Below the pieces are notes generated by a model. It was not told where the DNA came from. It did not search any database and saw only the letters and a program-made list of their open reading frames with translations. A DNA stretch of 37,389 nucleotides. Origin: Methanocorpusculaceae archaeon UBA425 (GTDB lineage Archaea > Halobacteriota > Methanomicrobia > Methanomicrobiales > Methanocorpusculaceae). The position numbers and the translations under genes are program-made. The DNA lies in the NCBI GenBank assembly GCA_002506085.1, contig DAWV01000011.1:8504-45892 (forward strand). The letters are read 5' to 3'. Shown here one piece after another: positions 17,089 to 24,493 of the stretch; within the stretch, counting starts at the first letter, position 1; each line of letters opens with the position of its first letter.

Positions 17089-17159
17089 TGCGATAACCGG
17101 GGATCGAACCCGGATTAGAAGCTTGGGAAGCTCCTGTCATGCCATTAGACTACTACCGC
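17089..17159 (-). tRNA. tRNA-Gly (anticodon CCC)
   Basis: The 71-base minus-strand sequence folds as a complete cloverleaf. The acceptor stem pairs GCGGTAG with TTATCGC, the anticodon loop is TTCCCAA (anticodon CCC) between GGAGC and GCTTC, and the T arm contains GGGTTCGATCCCC. The discriminator is A and CCA is not encoded. It lies directly upstream of the ACT-domain gene on the same strand. Confidence 0.95.
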
Positions 17160-17201
17160 GTGTAGGATACTATTCTTTTTTCTGATTAATAGAGATTTCT
17201 T

Positions 17202-17855
17202 TCAGGAGGTGAACTCTGAAGTTTCAAGCGGGTGATACGTTGTCCCGCAAAGGGAATATCTGCCGCATTCGGAGCAGACATATCCTTTTGATGCAAGAGA
17301 GCGCAGAGCCGCAGTTACTTCCGGTATACTCCGACCGCTGGTGTCGGAGAGTTCGATCGGCGTCAGGGGAGCATACACCAAAGAAAGAAGGAGCTCTGCT
17401 TCGATGTTGTTCTGGAAAACAGCACGTCCGTTTGTGATTACGTCCTCCATCATCTCATCGATGTCCTTTTCCACGGCTTCAAGGTTTTCGATGAGCTTCT
17501 CACGGGCATCCAGAAGCCGGCGGATAGTGAGTATTTTATCGGAGAGCGGGAGAATATTGCCTTCATCAGCAGAGACGCTCTGGGGAGGCTTTTCTGATTT
17601 ACTTACCTGGACAGATAGCGTGAAATCATTCACAAGATAGTAGTATTTGCGCCGTTTGTCATCCTGATAGCATGAGATGACCGATTCCTTTTGCATTATC
17701 GCAAGATGCTCTATGACAGCTTTCGGATTGATGACCAGGCGGTCGGATATTTCTGTCACAAAACAGGGTTTTTGACGGAGGAGATCCAAGATTCTCCTGC
17801 GGTTCCTGTTCCCGAGGATGTCCAGTAAATGAGAGATATTATCTTGGTCTAACAT
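17202..17855 (-). CDS. ArsR-like transcriptional regulator with two winged helices
   Basis: A 217-residue DNA-binding protein. Residues 5-70 form an ArsR-type winged helix (ILGNRNRRRILDLLRQKP, recognition helix in INPKAVIEHLAIMQKE, wing around DDKRRKYYYL). A helical, charged linker of likely coiled-coil character spans about 100-145. A second winged-helix-like segment follows (AELLLSLVYAPLTPIELSD...EVTAALRSLASKGYV, about 153-200) with two cysteines in CSECGRYSLC near the end. The architecture suggests a dimer with two DNA-contacting or one sensing domain. A perfect palindrome at 17866-17878, just before the start, may be its own operator. The target genes are unknown; tRNA-Gly and the copA operon lie downstream. 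Confidence 0.85.
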   Translation of the reverse strand: MLDQDNISHLLDILGNRNRRRILDLLRQKPCFVTEISDRLVINPKAVIEHLAIMQKESVISCYQDDKRRKYYYLVNDFTLSVQVSKSEKPPQSVSADEGNILPLSDKILTIRRLLDAREKLIENLEAVEKDIDEMMEDVITNGRAVFQNNIEAELLLSLVYAPLTPIELSDTSGRSIPEVTAALRSLASKGYVCSECGRYSLCGTTYHPLETSEFTS

Positions 17856-17865
17856 ATTTTCAGAG

Positions 17866-17878
17866 TTACATTATGTAA
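17866..17878. promoter_or_regulatory. Palindromic putative operator of the ArsR-like gene
   Basis: TTACATTATGTAA is a perfect palindrome around a central T, lying 11-23 bases before the ATG at 17855. A similar half site (CATAATGTAA) occurs at about 17938-17947. Winged-helix regulators often bind such sites to control their own gene. Confidence 0.5.
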
Positions 17879-17943
17879 GGGGATATTGATTTAAATGTCT
17901 TCTGATATCTCATACAATGATCAGGAATGAATCCTGCTCATAA

Positions 17944-17993
17944 TGTAAAAAAAAGGGTGATTTTCTCGTATCGGGTTGCTTTGTCAGCAATCA
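17944..17993 (-). terminator. Terminator of the ribosomal operon after uS2
   Basis: After the uS2 stop, the minus strand reads a small TTGCT/AGCAA hairpin (about 17972-17990) followed by CACCC and a run of eight T (17948-17955). This fits transcript termination at the end of the long ribosomal operon. Confidence 0.55.
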
Positions 17994-17996
17994 GTT

Positions 17997-18605
17997 TCAG
18001 AGGTCAGACTCAAAGTCTTCAACTGTCATAGATGAGACGATGCCTTTCTGTCTGAGGAACTCTTTGGTTAACAGGAAGTAAACCATAGAGAGGGCTTTGC
18101 GTCCTTTGTTGTTGGTCGGGATAACGAGATCGACATTGTGGGTACGGTTGTTGATATCACAAAGTGCAATTACCGGCATACCACTCTGGACTGCCTCGGT
18201 AATGACCTGGGCATCTCCAATCGGGTCAGTGACGATAACAACTGACGGCTCAACATATTTCGGGAGTTTCGGATTGGTTAAGGTTCCGGGGATGAATCTG
18301 CCAACGTGGGAGAGTGCGCCAATAGTTTCAGCGAACTTCTGTGCCGGGAACTGCCCATACTGACGGGAAGTAACGACGAAAATCTTTGCAGGCTCGTAGC
18401 GTGCAAGGAACTTTGCTACCTGTTTAATGCGCTCATCGGTCTTTCTGATATCAATAATATACAGACCGTCAGCTCTGACACGGTAGATGAAGTCTTTCAT
18501 GTCGTTGTCTTTCTGCTGGGTTCCGATATGAACACCTGCGGCAAGATAGTCTTCTACTGGTACTAATGGTTCGTTTAATTCAATTCCAAGTTCATTGTCG
18601 GTCAT
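17997..18605 (-). CDS. rpsB: Small ribosomal subunit protein uS2
   Basis: A 202-residue uS2 protein of the archaeal type, part of the 30S subunit head-body junction. Typical segments are YLAAGVHIGTQQK, FIYRVRADGLYIIDIRKT, ARYEPAKIFVVTSRQYGQ, PGTLTNP, VVIVTDPIGDAQVITEA and PVIALCDINNRT. I placed the start at 18605 (MTDNELGIEL) rather than 18623 because the latter would run into enolase. GGAG in the enolase 3' end lies nine bases upstream, and only one base separates it from the enolase stop codon. It is the last gene of the ribosomal/RNA polymerase operon. Confidence 0.97.
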   Translation of the reverse strand: MTDNELGIELNEPLVPVEDYLAAGVHIGTQQKDNDMKDFIYRVRADGLYIIDIRKTDERIKQVAKFLARYEPAKIFVVTSRQYGQFPAQKFAETIGALSHVGRFIPGTLTNPKLPKYVEPSVVIVTDPIGDAQVITEAVQSGMPVIALCDINNRTHNVDLVIPTNNKGRKALSMVYFLLTKEFLRQKGIVSSMTVEDFESDL

Positions 18606-18606
18606 T

Positions 18607-19806
18607 TTAGAAATGCTCCTCAATTCTTATAAGTTCATTTAATTTAGCAATGCGCTCTCCACCGACAACACCACTCTTCATAAAGCAGCAGTTGAAAGCT
18701 GTTGCAAGATGGGCGATGGTGTTATCAGTCGTCTCACCGGACCGGTGGCTCATGACCGTTTCATACCCGAAATCATGGGCAAGACTGATCGTTTCAAACG
18801 TGTCTGTCAAAGTTCCGATCTGATTTGGTTTAATCAGAACACAGTTACAGGCTTCTTTGCTGATGCCTTCTTCAAGACGCTCCACGTTCGTGACGAACAG
18901 GTCATCACCACAGATAAGAGTATCACGACCGGATACCTCCTTGGTGATACGTGCAAAACCGTCGAAATCTTCTTCCTGAATCGGGTCTTCGACATAGATC
19001 AGGTTGTATTTTTCTATCAGTTCTGCAATGTATGCAATCTGCTCCTCAGTTGTACGCTTTGCATTCTTATAGACATATCTCCCGCTTGCGGCATCCCACA
19101 TCTCGGATGCAGCGACATCAAGACCCATACGGACTTCGATGCCGGTTTCGTCAAAGACTTTGGTGATTGCTTCGTTTACGATTTCGAAGGCATCAAGGTC
19201 CGCAATGTGCGGAGCCCATGCACCCTCGTCACCCTTACCGCAACCCTTACCGCGCGCAATGAGAATCTCTTTGATGCGTTTATGAACGAGCGCGTTGGTG
19301 AACACCGCTTCAGCTGCGGTTGAGGCGCCGGTCGGAACGATAAGGAACTCCTGAATATCGGTTGCACCAACTGCGTGAGCTCCGCCGCCGATAACGTTTC
19401 CAATTGGAAGAGGTGTCTGGGAGATAAATGCCCCGCCAAGATACTGGAAGAGTTCCATGTTGAGGGTACTTGCGGCAGCTTTTGCATTGGCAAGCGAAAG
19501 TGCAACCGCTATGTTTGCTCCGATTACAGAGAAATCATTGGAGCCATCAACTACATGAAGGGTGTCATCAAATCCGCGCTGGTCGGCAGAGTCAAGTTCG
19601 ATAAGTTTCGGAATCAGATGTTCCCGTGCTTCGCTTACCGCTTCGTCACATGGACGGACCTTTGCCTCGTAGATACCGGTCGAGGCGCCGCTCGGAGCAC
19701 ATGCACGTCCGAAACCTCCGGAAATTGTGGAGATTTCTGCTTCAACTGTCGGATTTCCGCGAGAATCGAGGATTGTCCGAAGAAGAATGTCTGCAATTTC
19801 AGTCAT
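18607..19806 (-). CDS. eno: Enolase
   Basis: A 399-residue enolase (phosphopyruvate hydratase), interconverting 2-phosphoglycerate and phosphoenolpyruvate in glycolysis and gluconeogenesis. Family signatures: ILDSRGNPTVEAE at the N-terminus, SGASTGIYEA, the magnesium-site region LDVAASEMWD, VEDPIQEEDFDGF, LICGDDLFVTN, the signature LIKPNQIGTLTDT and SHRSGETTD. Full length for the family. It sits between rpoK and rpsB as in many euryarchaeal genomes, beginning one base after the rpoK stop codon, so its translation should be coupled. AGAGGT in rpoK lies nine bases upstream of the ATG. Confidence 0.98.
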   Translation of the reverse strand: MTEIADILLRTILDSRGNPTVEAEISTISGGFGRACAPSGASTGIYEAKVRPCDEAVSEAREHLIPKLIELDSADQRGFDDTLHVVDGSNDFSVIGANIAVALSLANAKAAASTLNMELFQYLGGAFISQTPLPIGNVIGGGAHAVGATDIQEFLIVPTGASTAAEAVFTNALVHKRIKEILIARGKGCGKGDEGAWAPHIADLDAFEIVNEAITKVFDETGIEVRMGLDVAASEMWDAASGRYVYKNAKRTTEEQIAYIAELIEKYNLIYVEDPIQEEDFDGFARITKEVSGRDTLICGDDLFVTNVERLEEGISKEACNCVLIKPNQIGTLTDTFETISLAHDFGYETVMSHRSGETTDNTIAHLATAFNCCFMKSGVVGGERIAKLNELIRIEEHF

Positions 19807-19807
19807 A

Positions 19808-19996
19808 TTACAATACCTCTGAGCGGGTACCGGACTTACGTTTTACGGTAATCGGTATCCGGTCTGCTGCAAACTCCTCTAACGCAATGTCAAGAGGATC
19901 AATCTTTGAGGTTCTTACGAGAACAGGAGCTCCCATAGAAATCTGCAAAGCACGCGCACCGACGATACGGGCACGTTCATAACGTGTATACTTCAT
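19808..19996 (-). CDS. rpoK: RNA polymerase subunit K (Rpo6)
   Basis: A 62-residue protein homologous to eukaryotic Rpb6 and bacterial omega, which help hold the large subunit in place. The conserved core is TRYERARIVGARALQISMGAPVL in the first half, then PLDIALEEFAADRIPITVKR. Complete for archaeal Rpo6. A GGATGTGAT element precedes the ATG, and the gene begins 36 bases after the 3' end of tRNA-Pro, so it is probably released from a transcript that also contains the tRNA. Confidence 0.96.
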   Translation of the reverse strand: MKYTRYERARIVGARALQISMGAPVLVRTSKIDPLDIALEEFAADRIPITVKRKSGTRSEVL

Positions 19997-20032
19997 AGAA
20001 AATCACATCCATAATAAGAGAGAATAGAAAAA

Positions 20033-20107
20033 TGGGGCCGCTGAGATTCGAACTCAGGTCACTACGTCCCGAACGTAATAGGATGGTCCAGGCTACCCTA
20101 CGGCCCC
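20033..20107 (-). tRNA. tRNA-Pro (anticodon CGG)
   Basis: The 75-base minus-strand sequence forms a cloverleaf. The acceptor stem is GGGGCCG/CGGCCCC, the anticodon loop TTCGGGA (anticodon CGG) lies between TTACG and CGTAG, and the T arm contains GAGTTCGAATCTC. The discriminator is A; CCA is not encoded. It is embedded between rpoN and rpoK in the ribosomal operon. Confidence 0.95.
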
Positions 20108-20123
20108 GCAATTCATTCATGTC

Positions 20124-20312
20124 TCACGTGTACGGATACAACTCATCAACAGTCTCTTTATGCGAGAGAATCATTCTTCTGCAGCAATAACGGTCTAACC
20201 CGAGTGAATCCAGAATCTCTTTCGGATCCTCGCCTGCAGTCTTTCTCTGTTGATATTCTTCCCATACGGTGGAAATTACTTTTCCACAGGTGAAACAACG
20301 AACTGGTATCAT
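20124..20312 (-). CDS. rpoN: RNA polymerase subunit N (Rpo10)
   Basis: A 62-residue Rpb10 homologue, a small zinc-binding assembly subunit that docks on RNA polymerase subunit D. The atypical zinc site is visible: CFTCGK at residues 6-9 and CCRRM with Cys43-Cys44. Full length. GGATAA lies four bases before the ATG. It follows uS9 on the same strand with a 72-base gap and precedes tRNA-Pro by 16 bases. Confidence 0.97.
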   Translation of the reverse strand: MIPVRCFTCGKVISTVWEEYQQRKTAGEDPKEILDSLGLDRYCCRRMILSHKETVDELYPYT

Positions 20313-20384
20313 AAGTTATCCTTTTGTCTTTATTAATGTGTTGATACGTGGGGTTTCCCCCACATATATTCAATATGCTGTGCC

Positions 20385-20783
20385 TTAACGATAAGACTTC
20401 TGGTACCGTGCACGTGCACCCGGTCCATGAGGCTTCTTTGCTTCTTTCTGACGGGAGTCGTTGACAAGGAGTGTTCTGTCGTAAGAGAGATAAACTTCCT
20501 TAATCCTCGGGTCATTGGTCCAGGAAAGGATTCCACGGCCGATTGCGGTGCGGATTGCTTCTGCCTGTCCCATGACGCCTCCGCCGGATACAGAGATTTC
20601 GATATCGACGTTGTCGATGGCTCCAGGTGCAAGAGCAATAGCCTCGGAGATCTTCATACGGAGGATCTCGTTACCATAGACTTCAAGGGGGACAGAATTA
20701 ATTCTTACTCTGCCTTTTCCCTCTCTGAAAGTGGCGCGGGCAATTGCAGTCTTTCTTTTTCCACTGGTGTTAATAATTTTCAT
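20385..20783 (-). CDS. rpsI: Small ribosomal subunit protein uS9
   Basis: A 132-residue uS9, whose C-terminal tail reaches the P site of the ribosome. It has the archaeal N-terminus (IINTSGKRKTAIARA), the SGGGVMGQAEAIRTAIGRG block and the basic tail ending in ARARYQKSYR, whose terminal arginine is invariant in the family. AGGTGATC lies seven bases before the ATG. It begins 14 bases after the uL13 stop. Confidence 0.97.
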   Translation of the reverse strand: MKIINTSGKRKTAIARATFREGKGRVRINSVPLEVYGNEILRMKISEAIALAPGAIDNVDIEISVSGGGVMGQAEAIRTAIGRGILSWTNDPRIKEVYLSYDRTLLVNDSRQKEAKKPHGPGARARYQKSYR

Positions 20784-20797
20784 CTTAGATCACCTGC

Positions 20798-21220
20798 TTA
20801 GAATTTTGCTCCAAGGTTCTTGCTGATCTCTCCAACGACGATATATCTGGCGCTGCTTAACCGGCTGCGGTGTGCAGCTTCCAGACTTTCTGCCTCGACG
20901 TTTTTGAGTTCATAAGGAACACCGACATAGGCTTTGACACGGCGGAAAGCTGCTGCTCCCACGCTGGTCTTGTAAGGGATCATTCCACGGATAGTACGTT
21001 TCACGATGTGGTCCGGGCGTCTGGGGAAGTATGGACCTCCTTCGACGGATCCGCGAACACGGGTAATCTTGTACTCGCCGAGAACCATTGCACGGGAACC
21101 GGATACGATGACCTTTTCGGCATTAATGATTGCAATTTCCTCACCGGCAAGGATGCGGGTTGCAACAATACTGGAAAGTCTTCCAAGAAGGAGATTTTCT
21201 CCATCAATAACTGTTACCAT
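20798..21220 (-). CDS. rplM: Large ribosomal subunit protein uL13
   Basis: A 140-residue uL13. Typical segments: VIDGENLLLGRLSSIVATRIL at the N-terminus, GPYFPRRPDHIVKRTIRGMIPYKT and AAFRRVKAYVGVP. Two ATGs are close together (21226 and 21220); I chose 21220 because the GGTGA Shine-Dalgarno site is then seven bases upstream, whereas it nearly touches the first ATG. It begins seven bases after the eL18 stop. Confidence 0.96.
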   Translation of the reverse strand: MVTVIDGENLLLGRLSSIVATRILAGEEIAIINAEKVIVSGSRAMVLGEYKITRVRGSVEGGPYFPRRPDHIVKRTIRGMIPYKTSVGAAAFRRVKAYVGVPYELKNVEAESLEAAHRSRLSSARYIVVGEISKNLGAKF

Positions 21221-21227
21221 ACTCATC

Positions 21228-21581
21228 TCACCTCAGAATCCTTACGTGGCTTCCTTTCGGATTTGCTGCAACAAGCTCTTCGATTGTCATGCAGGTGCCT
21301 TTTGCTTCAGTTATTTTCTCACGTGCCGCGTCGGAGAAGTTGAGTGCTGCAACTGATACAGAAGTACCAATTACACCTGCTGCGAGCACTTTGCCCGGAA
21401 CCAGGATGATTTCATTCTCGTTTGCATAACGGTTGATTTTACCGACATTCACTTCTGCGTGATTTTTGCTGGACGTATCAAGACGGCCGGCAATATCACA
21501 CCAGATGTTTGCCTCGTTTTCCCGGGATGCACGTTTAAGCATCATAATTAAGGAATCGAGGCGGGGGTTAGTTTTATTCAT
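21228..21581 (-). CDS. rpl18e: Large ribosomal subunit protein eL18
   Basis: A 117-residue archaeal/eukaryotic-type ribosomal protein eL18. Recognisable parts are TNPRLDSLIMMLKRASRENEA, DIAGRL, VNVGKINRYA, VPGKVLAAG and the C-terminal GSHVRIL. It starts directly after the RpoD stop codon with AGGAGGGA located inside the rpoD end, so it is translationally coupled. Confidence 0.96.
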   Translation of the reverse strand: MNKTNPRLDSLIMMLKRASRENEANIWCDIAGRLDTSSKNHAEVNVGKINRYANENEIILVPGKVLAAGVIGTSVSVAALNFSDAAREKITEAKGTCMTIEELVAANPKGSHVRILR

Positions 21582-22409
21582 TTACAGTCCCTCCTGTAAT
21601 GCATCAATCAGGTCCGAGGATCTTGATTTGATATGCAGCAGTGCTCTTTCGATGATCTCTTTTACCGGCAATGACCCGTCGCTTTCAACAACGAAGATGA
21701 ACTTCGTGCTGTCTGCACTAATTACTATAGCGGGGTTTTCACCGATACCGCTGTTCTTACATGCAATCTCACAGAGACGGCACATTGAACAGTCTTTTTC
21801 CTTGCTTTCGCCGTTTACCACACGGATGCTGACTTTGTTATTTGTGATTTCCAGAACATCACGGGGACATTCGGATACACATTTTCCACATCCGTCACAC
21901 GTATCGTTGATGGTGATGACCGGATACTCAGAATAACCGCAGGCAAGAGTCGGCTGCCATTTGGCATGCTCTTTTCCGTAGTTAACTTCTGCCACTGCTT
22001 CGAGTACGACTTTCTGATTTTCCCAGAGTTTTACAATGGGGATATTGTTGAAGACCGGGACGATGTGCTCATCCATGGAGACAAGGTCGCCGGAGGTGAC
22101 CATCTTCGGACCTTCAACACTCAGAGTGAAGGATACAGTGCAGTGGGGACATCCTACTCCTCCGCAGGTACATTCGCTTTTCGGAACGTACTGTGAGAGG
22201 TCGGTTTTAATCGGGATGAGACCAAGTCTGTGTGCCAGATTCTCATCAAAGAGAACACTGGTATTGTCATATATGCGGATATCTTCGATGGCGAGGGTTG
22301 GCACCTCACCAATCATCGAACGACGAAGTGCATTTGCAAATGCAGGGGTCGCTCCGTGAATAGTAAAACGTGCGACAGAGTCATCGAGCCTGCTGAATAC
22401 CAGATCCAT
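21582..22409 (-). CDS. rpoD: RNA polymerase subunit D (Rpo3) with ferredoxin-like domain
   Basis: A 275-residue Rpb3/alpha-like subunit that starts assembly of the archaeal RNA polymerase by pairing with subunit L. The N-terminal part has FANALRRSMIGEVPTLAIEDI. CTCGGVGCPHC (Cys80, 82, 87, 90) resembles a zinc loop. An inserted ferredoxin-like domain carries two complete four-cysteine sets: Cys171/174/177/181 (CDGCGKCVSECP) and Cys207/210/213/217 (CSMCRLCEIAC), consistent with two [4Fe-4S] clusters as described for some methanogens. The start follows the uS11 stop immediately, with GGAG seven bases upstream inside uS11. Confidence 0.97.
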   Translation of the reverse strand: MDLVFSRLDDSVARFTIHGATPAFANALRRSMIGEVPTLAIEDIRIYDNTSVLFDENLAHRLGLIPIKTDLSQYVPKSECTCGGVGCPHCTVSFTLSVEGPKMVTSGDLVSMDEHIVPVFNNIPIVKLWENQKVVLEAVAEVNYGKEHAKWQPTLACGYSEYPVITINDTCDGCGKCVSECPRDVLEITNNKVSIRVVNGESKEKDCSMCRLCEIACKNSGIGENPAIVISADSTKFIFVVESDGSLPVKEIIERALLHIKSRSSDLIDALQEGL

Positions 22410-22805
22410 TCAGACTCTCCTGCCTCTTCTGCCACCTTTAGCACGAATGCTGTCGTGTGGTACCGGAGTCACGTCTTCGATTCTGCCAATGCGCATACCT
22501 GCACGTGAAAGTGCACGGATTGCTGCCTGGGCACCGGGTCCTGGTGACCGCTGTCTTCCGTTTCCGGGAGCGCGTACACGAATGTGGAGACCGGTAATAC
22601 CTTTGTCTTTAGCTGCCTGGGCAATGTTGATCGCCATCTGCATTGCTGCGTATGGGGATGATTCATTACGGGCCTGCTTAACGACCATTCCACCGCTGGA
22701 TTTGCAGATAGTCTCTGCACCCGAAAGATCGGTAACGGTGACGATGGTGTTATTGAATGAGGCAAAGATATGGGCAATGCCCCATTTCTCATTTCCTTCT
22801 GCCAT
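22410..22805 (-). CDS. rps11: Small ribosomal subunit protein uS11
   Basis: A 131-residue uS11 of the 30S platform. The sequence has WGIAHIFASFNNTIVTVTDLSGAE, GGMVVKQARNESSPYAAMQMA, GLHIRVRAPGNG and the arginine-rich C-terminus DSIRAKGGRRGRRV. It starts two bases after the uS4 stop. Full length and well conserved. Confidence 0.97.
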   Translation of the reverse strand: MAEGNEKWGIAHIFASFNNTIVTVTDLSGAETICKSSGGMVVKQARNESSPYAAMQMAINIAQAAKDKGITGLHIRVRAPGNGRQRSPGPGAQAAIRALSRAGMRIGRIEDVTPVPHDSIRAKGGRRGRRV

Positions 22806-22807
22806 GA

Positions 22808-23353
22808 TTATGCCCTCTGGTTCATGATACGCTGACGTTCGCCATTGGCATCATCTGCGAGAGAGGAGGTTGCGTAATACGTAACTTCGGCTTCCTCGGA
22901 AATGGTAACCATGTAGCTTGGAATACTGACACGGCGGCCGTTGATAGCAATGTGTCCGTGGGTAATAAGCTGGCGTGCCTGTTTCGGGCTGCGTGCAAGA
23001 CCTTTGCGGTAGACAATAGTCTGAAGACGGCGCTCAAGGATGTCTTCGACTTTTAATGTCAGAACATTGTCCATTGCTGCATCCGGACCGATAATTCCGT
23101 AGCGCTGGAGTGTGTTAAGAAGCTCATCACGGCGGGCGATGGTTTTCGGTACTGCTCCAATAGAGGAGTTCATTGCGAGAACTTCACGTGCGCCTGCTCT
23201 GTGCTTTCTGAGAACTTCCGTTGCTCTCCAGATCTCACGTTTGTTACGCAGACCATAAGCGATTGCAAGAGTCCGTTCTGATTCAATACGCGACTTTTCG
23301 AAGTGACGCTTCGGGGTAGAGTATTGTTTGGTGTTTTTTCCTGGGTATCCCAT
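22808..23353 (-). CDS. rps4: Small ribosomal subunit protein uS4
   Basis: A 181-residue archaeal uS4, an early 16S rRNA-binding assembly protein. It starts with GYPGKNTKQYSTPKRHFEKSRI and contains the S4 RNA-binding domain at about residues 104-165 (LERRLQTIVYRKGLARSPKQARQLITHGHIAINGRRV). GGTGA lies six bases before the ATG. It begins nine bases after the uS13 stop. Confidence 0.97.
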   Translation of the reverse strand: MGYPGKNTKQYSTPKRHFEKSRIESERTLAIAYGLRNKREIWRATEVLRKHRAGAREVLAMNSSIGAVPKTIARRDELLNTLQRYGIIGPDAAMDNVLTLKVEDILERRLQTIVYRKGLARSPKQARQLITHGHIAINGRRVSIPSYMVTISEEAEVTYYATSSLADDANGERQRIMNQRA

Positions 23354-23362
23354 TTAAATCAC

Positions 23363-23818
23363 CTAGTTCGATTTCCTCTTGGATACACCAACGATTTTTC
23401 CAAATCTGCCGGTGGATTTCGTTCCCTGACCACGGACTTTGAGACCAGCCTCATGACGAACACCGCGGTAGCACCGCATCTTCTTCAGGAGGTTAATGTC
23501 ATCTTCCTTTGACAGGGTGAGGTCGCTGCCGTAGAGGTGTTTCGGTTCTCCCGAATACACATCTACCGGGCGGTTGACCATCCATTTCGGGACTGAGGTA
23601 GTGTATGCTTTTACCTGTACCTCAATAGCGGCCACATCCTCATCGCTTAAGAGACCCATGGTAGCATGGATATCAACACCTGCACGGCGGGCGATGACGA
23701 GTGCGGCATGGAGGCCGATGCCCATAATTCCGGTCAGCGCGAGCTGAACCGGCTGGGTACCGTCCAGATCAGTATTAATGATCCGCACGAAATATTTTAA
23801 TTCTGACTCTTCAACCAT
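23363..23818 (-). CDS. rps13: Small ribosomal subunit protein uS13
   Basis: A 151-residue uS13, the first protein of the operon, located at the head of the 30S subunit. It has YFVRIINTDLDGTQPVQLALTGIMGIG, the ECYRGVRH-like segment MRCYRGVRHEAGLKVRGQGTKSTGR and a basic C-terminus. The Shine-Dalgarno element GAGAGGCG lies five bases before the ATG but is partly inside a small hairpin (23827-23842), which might limit translation. tRNA-Ser lies 75 bases upstream on the same strand. Confidence 0.97.
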   Translation of the reverse strand: MVEESELKYFVRIINTDLDGTQPVQLALTGIMGIGLHAALVIARRAGVDIHATMGLLSDEDVAAIEVQVKAYTTSVPKWMVNRPVDVYSGEPKHLYGSDLTLSKEDDINLLKKMRCYRGVRHEAGLKVRGQGTKSTGRFGKIVGVSKRKSN

Positions 23819-23823
23819 TGTTT

Positions 23824-23881
23824 CGCCTCTCTTTAAGGAGAGTTTAGTCTAAATTTGAAACACACAATACGTGTGTGTGTT
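23824..23881 (-). promoter_or_regulatory. Leader of uS13 with two hairpins, one masking the ribosome-binding site
   Basis: In the 75 bases between tRNA-Ser and uS13 the minus strand has AACACAC/GTGTGTT (23859-23881), then CTCTC-CTTAAA-GAGAG (23827-23842). The second hairpin's 3' arm is the first part of the GAGAGGCG ribosome-binding site (23824-23831). This could be a translational control element or merely a processing structure. Confidence 0.5.
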
Positions 23882-23893
23882 GCGTACGTTAAG

Positions 23894-23978
23894 CGTAGAC
23901 GGAGGGATTTGAACCCTCGAGTCCCAGGGGGACACAGGTTTAGCAAACCTGCGCCATACCAGGCTTGGCTACGTCTAC
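23894..23978 (-). tRNA. tRNA-Ser (anticodon GCT)
   Basis: An 85-base class II tRNA with the long variable arm typical of serine. The acceptor stem pairs GTAGACG with CGTCTAC, the anticodon loop is TTGCTAA (anticodon GCT) flanked by CAGGT/ACCTG, and the T arm contains GGGTTCAAATCCC. The discriminator is G, as expected for serine. It sits at the head of the ribosomal operon. The minus strand upstream (23979-24160) holds a CTGAC/GTCAG hairpin near 24000-24018 but no gene that I can see. Confidence 0.95.
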
Positions 23979-24160
23979 AGAGAACTCCGCATCTATCCTC
24001 CTGACAAGTCAGAAGGCTGCACAAAATCCTTTCAGATAGTATGCATGTCGACACTCGCAATATGCTAGATACTGCTCCACTAAACTGAGTGCTCTATTAC
24101 ATAGGGTCTTAGCTAATATAATACTTCGCCCCGATTCCGGAGGAGATAAGAAAAAAAGTA

Positions 24161-24433
24161 TTAGTTTTTCAGACAACCGAGAAGAGCGTCGCAGCGATCA
24201 ATCATATGCTGAGCTGCTTCACGGATGACGGTAATCGGCTCCTTTACGGATCCGGGTTTCATTGTCACCAGCAATTCCGGATCGGAGAACTGGTATTTGA
24301 TAACATACTTTGCCACGTCCACTTCAGGATCTGCAAGGATTTCATCTACCAGTGCATTGACAATAGTATGTCCTTCACCTTCGAGAACAATCCGTATTTT
24401 ATCTTTCTCAAGCTCGATAATCTTCAGCTTCAT
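24161..24433 (-). CDS. rpoL: RNA polymerase subunit L (Rpo11)
   Basis: A 90-residue Rpb11 homologue, the partner of subunit D in the assembly platform. It has the family core EGEGHTIVNALVDEIL (residues 19-34), then DVAKYVIKYQFSDPELLVTMK and a C-terminal helix. The TATA-like AATTATATAG on the minus strand (about 24459-24468) lies roughly 30 bases before the ATG, so it probably has its own promoter and a short or absent leader. Confidence 0.96.
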   Translation of the reverse strand: MKLKIIELEKDKIRIVLEGEGHTIVNALVDEILADPEVDVAKYVIKYQFSDPELLVTMKPGSVKEPITVIREAAQHMIDRCDALLGCLKN

Positions 24434-24457
24434 TCTCTAGTACATTCGCCGGACGAC

Positions 24458-24491
24458 ACTATATAATTGTGGGATGAGTCAATGAAAAAAA
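24458..24491 (-). promoter_or_regulatory. Terminator of aIF2-beta followed by promoter of rpoL
   Basis: The 60 bases between these genes contain on the minus strand a run of seven T (24485-24491) soon after the aIF2-beta stop, then a TATA-like ATTATATAGT about 30 bases before the rpoL start. The two genes thus look like separate transcription units. Confidence 0.5.
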
Positions 24492-24493
24492 GA

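Noticed and set aside
16412..17140. Longer N-terminus of the ACT-domain protein
   Set aside because: The extra 20 codons are the antisense-free sequence of tRNA-Gly on the same strand; the protein fold begins at 17080.
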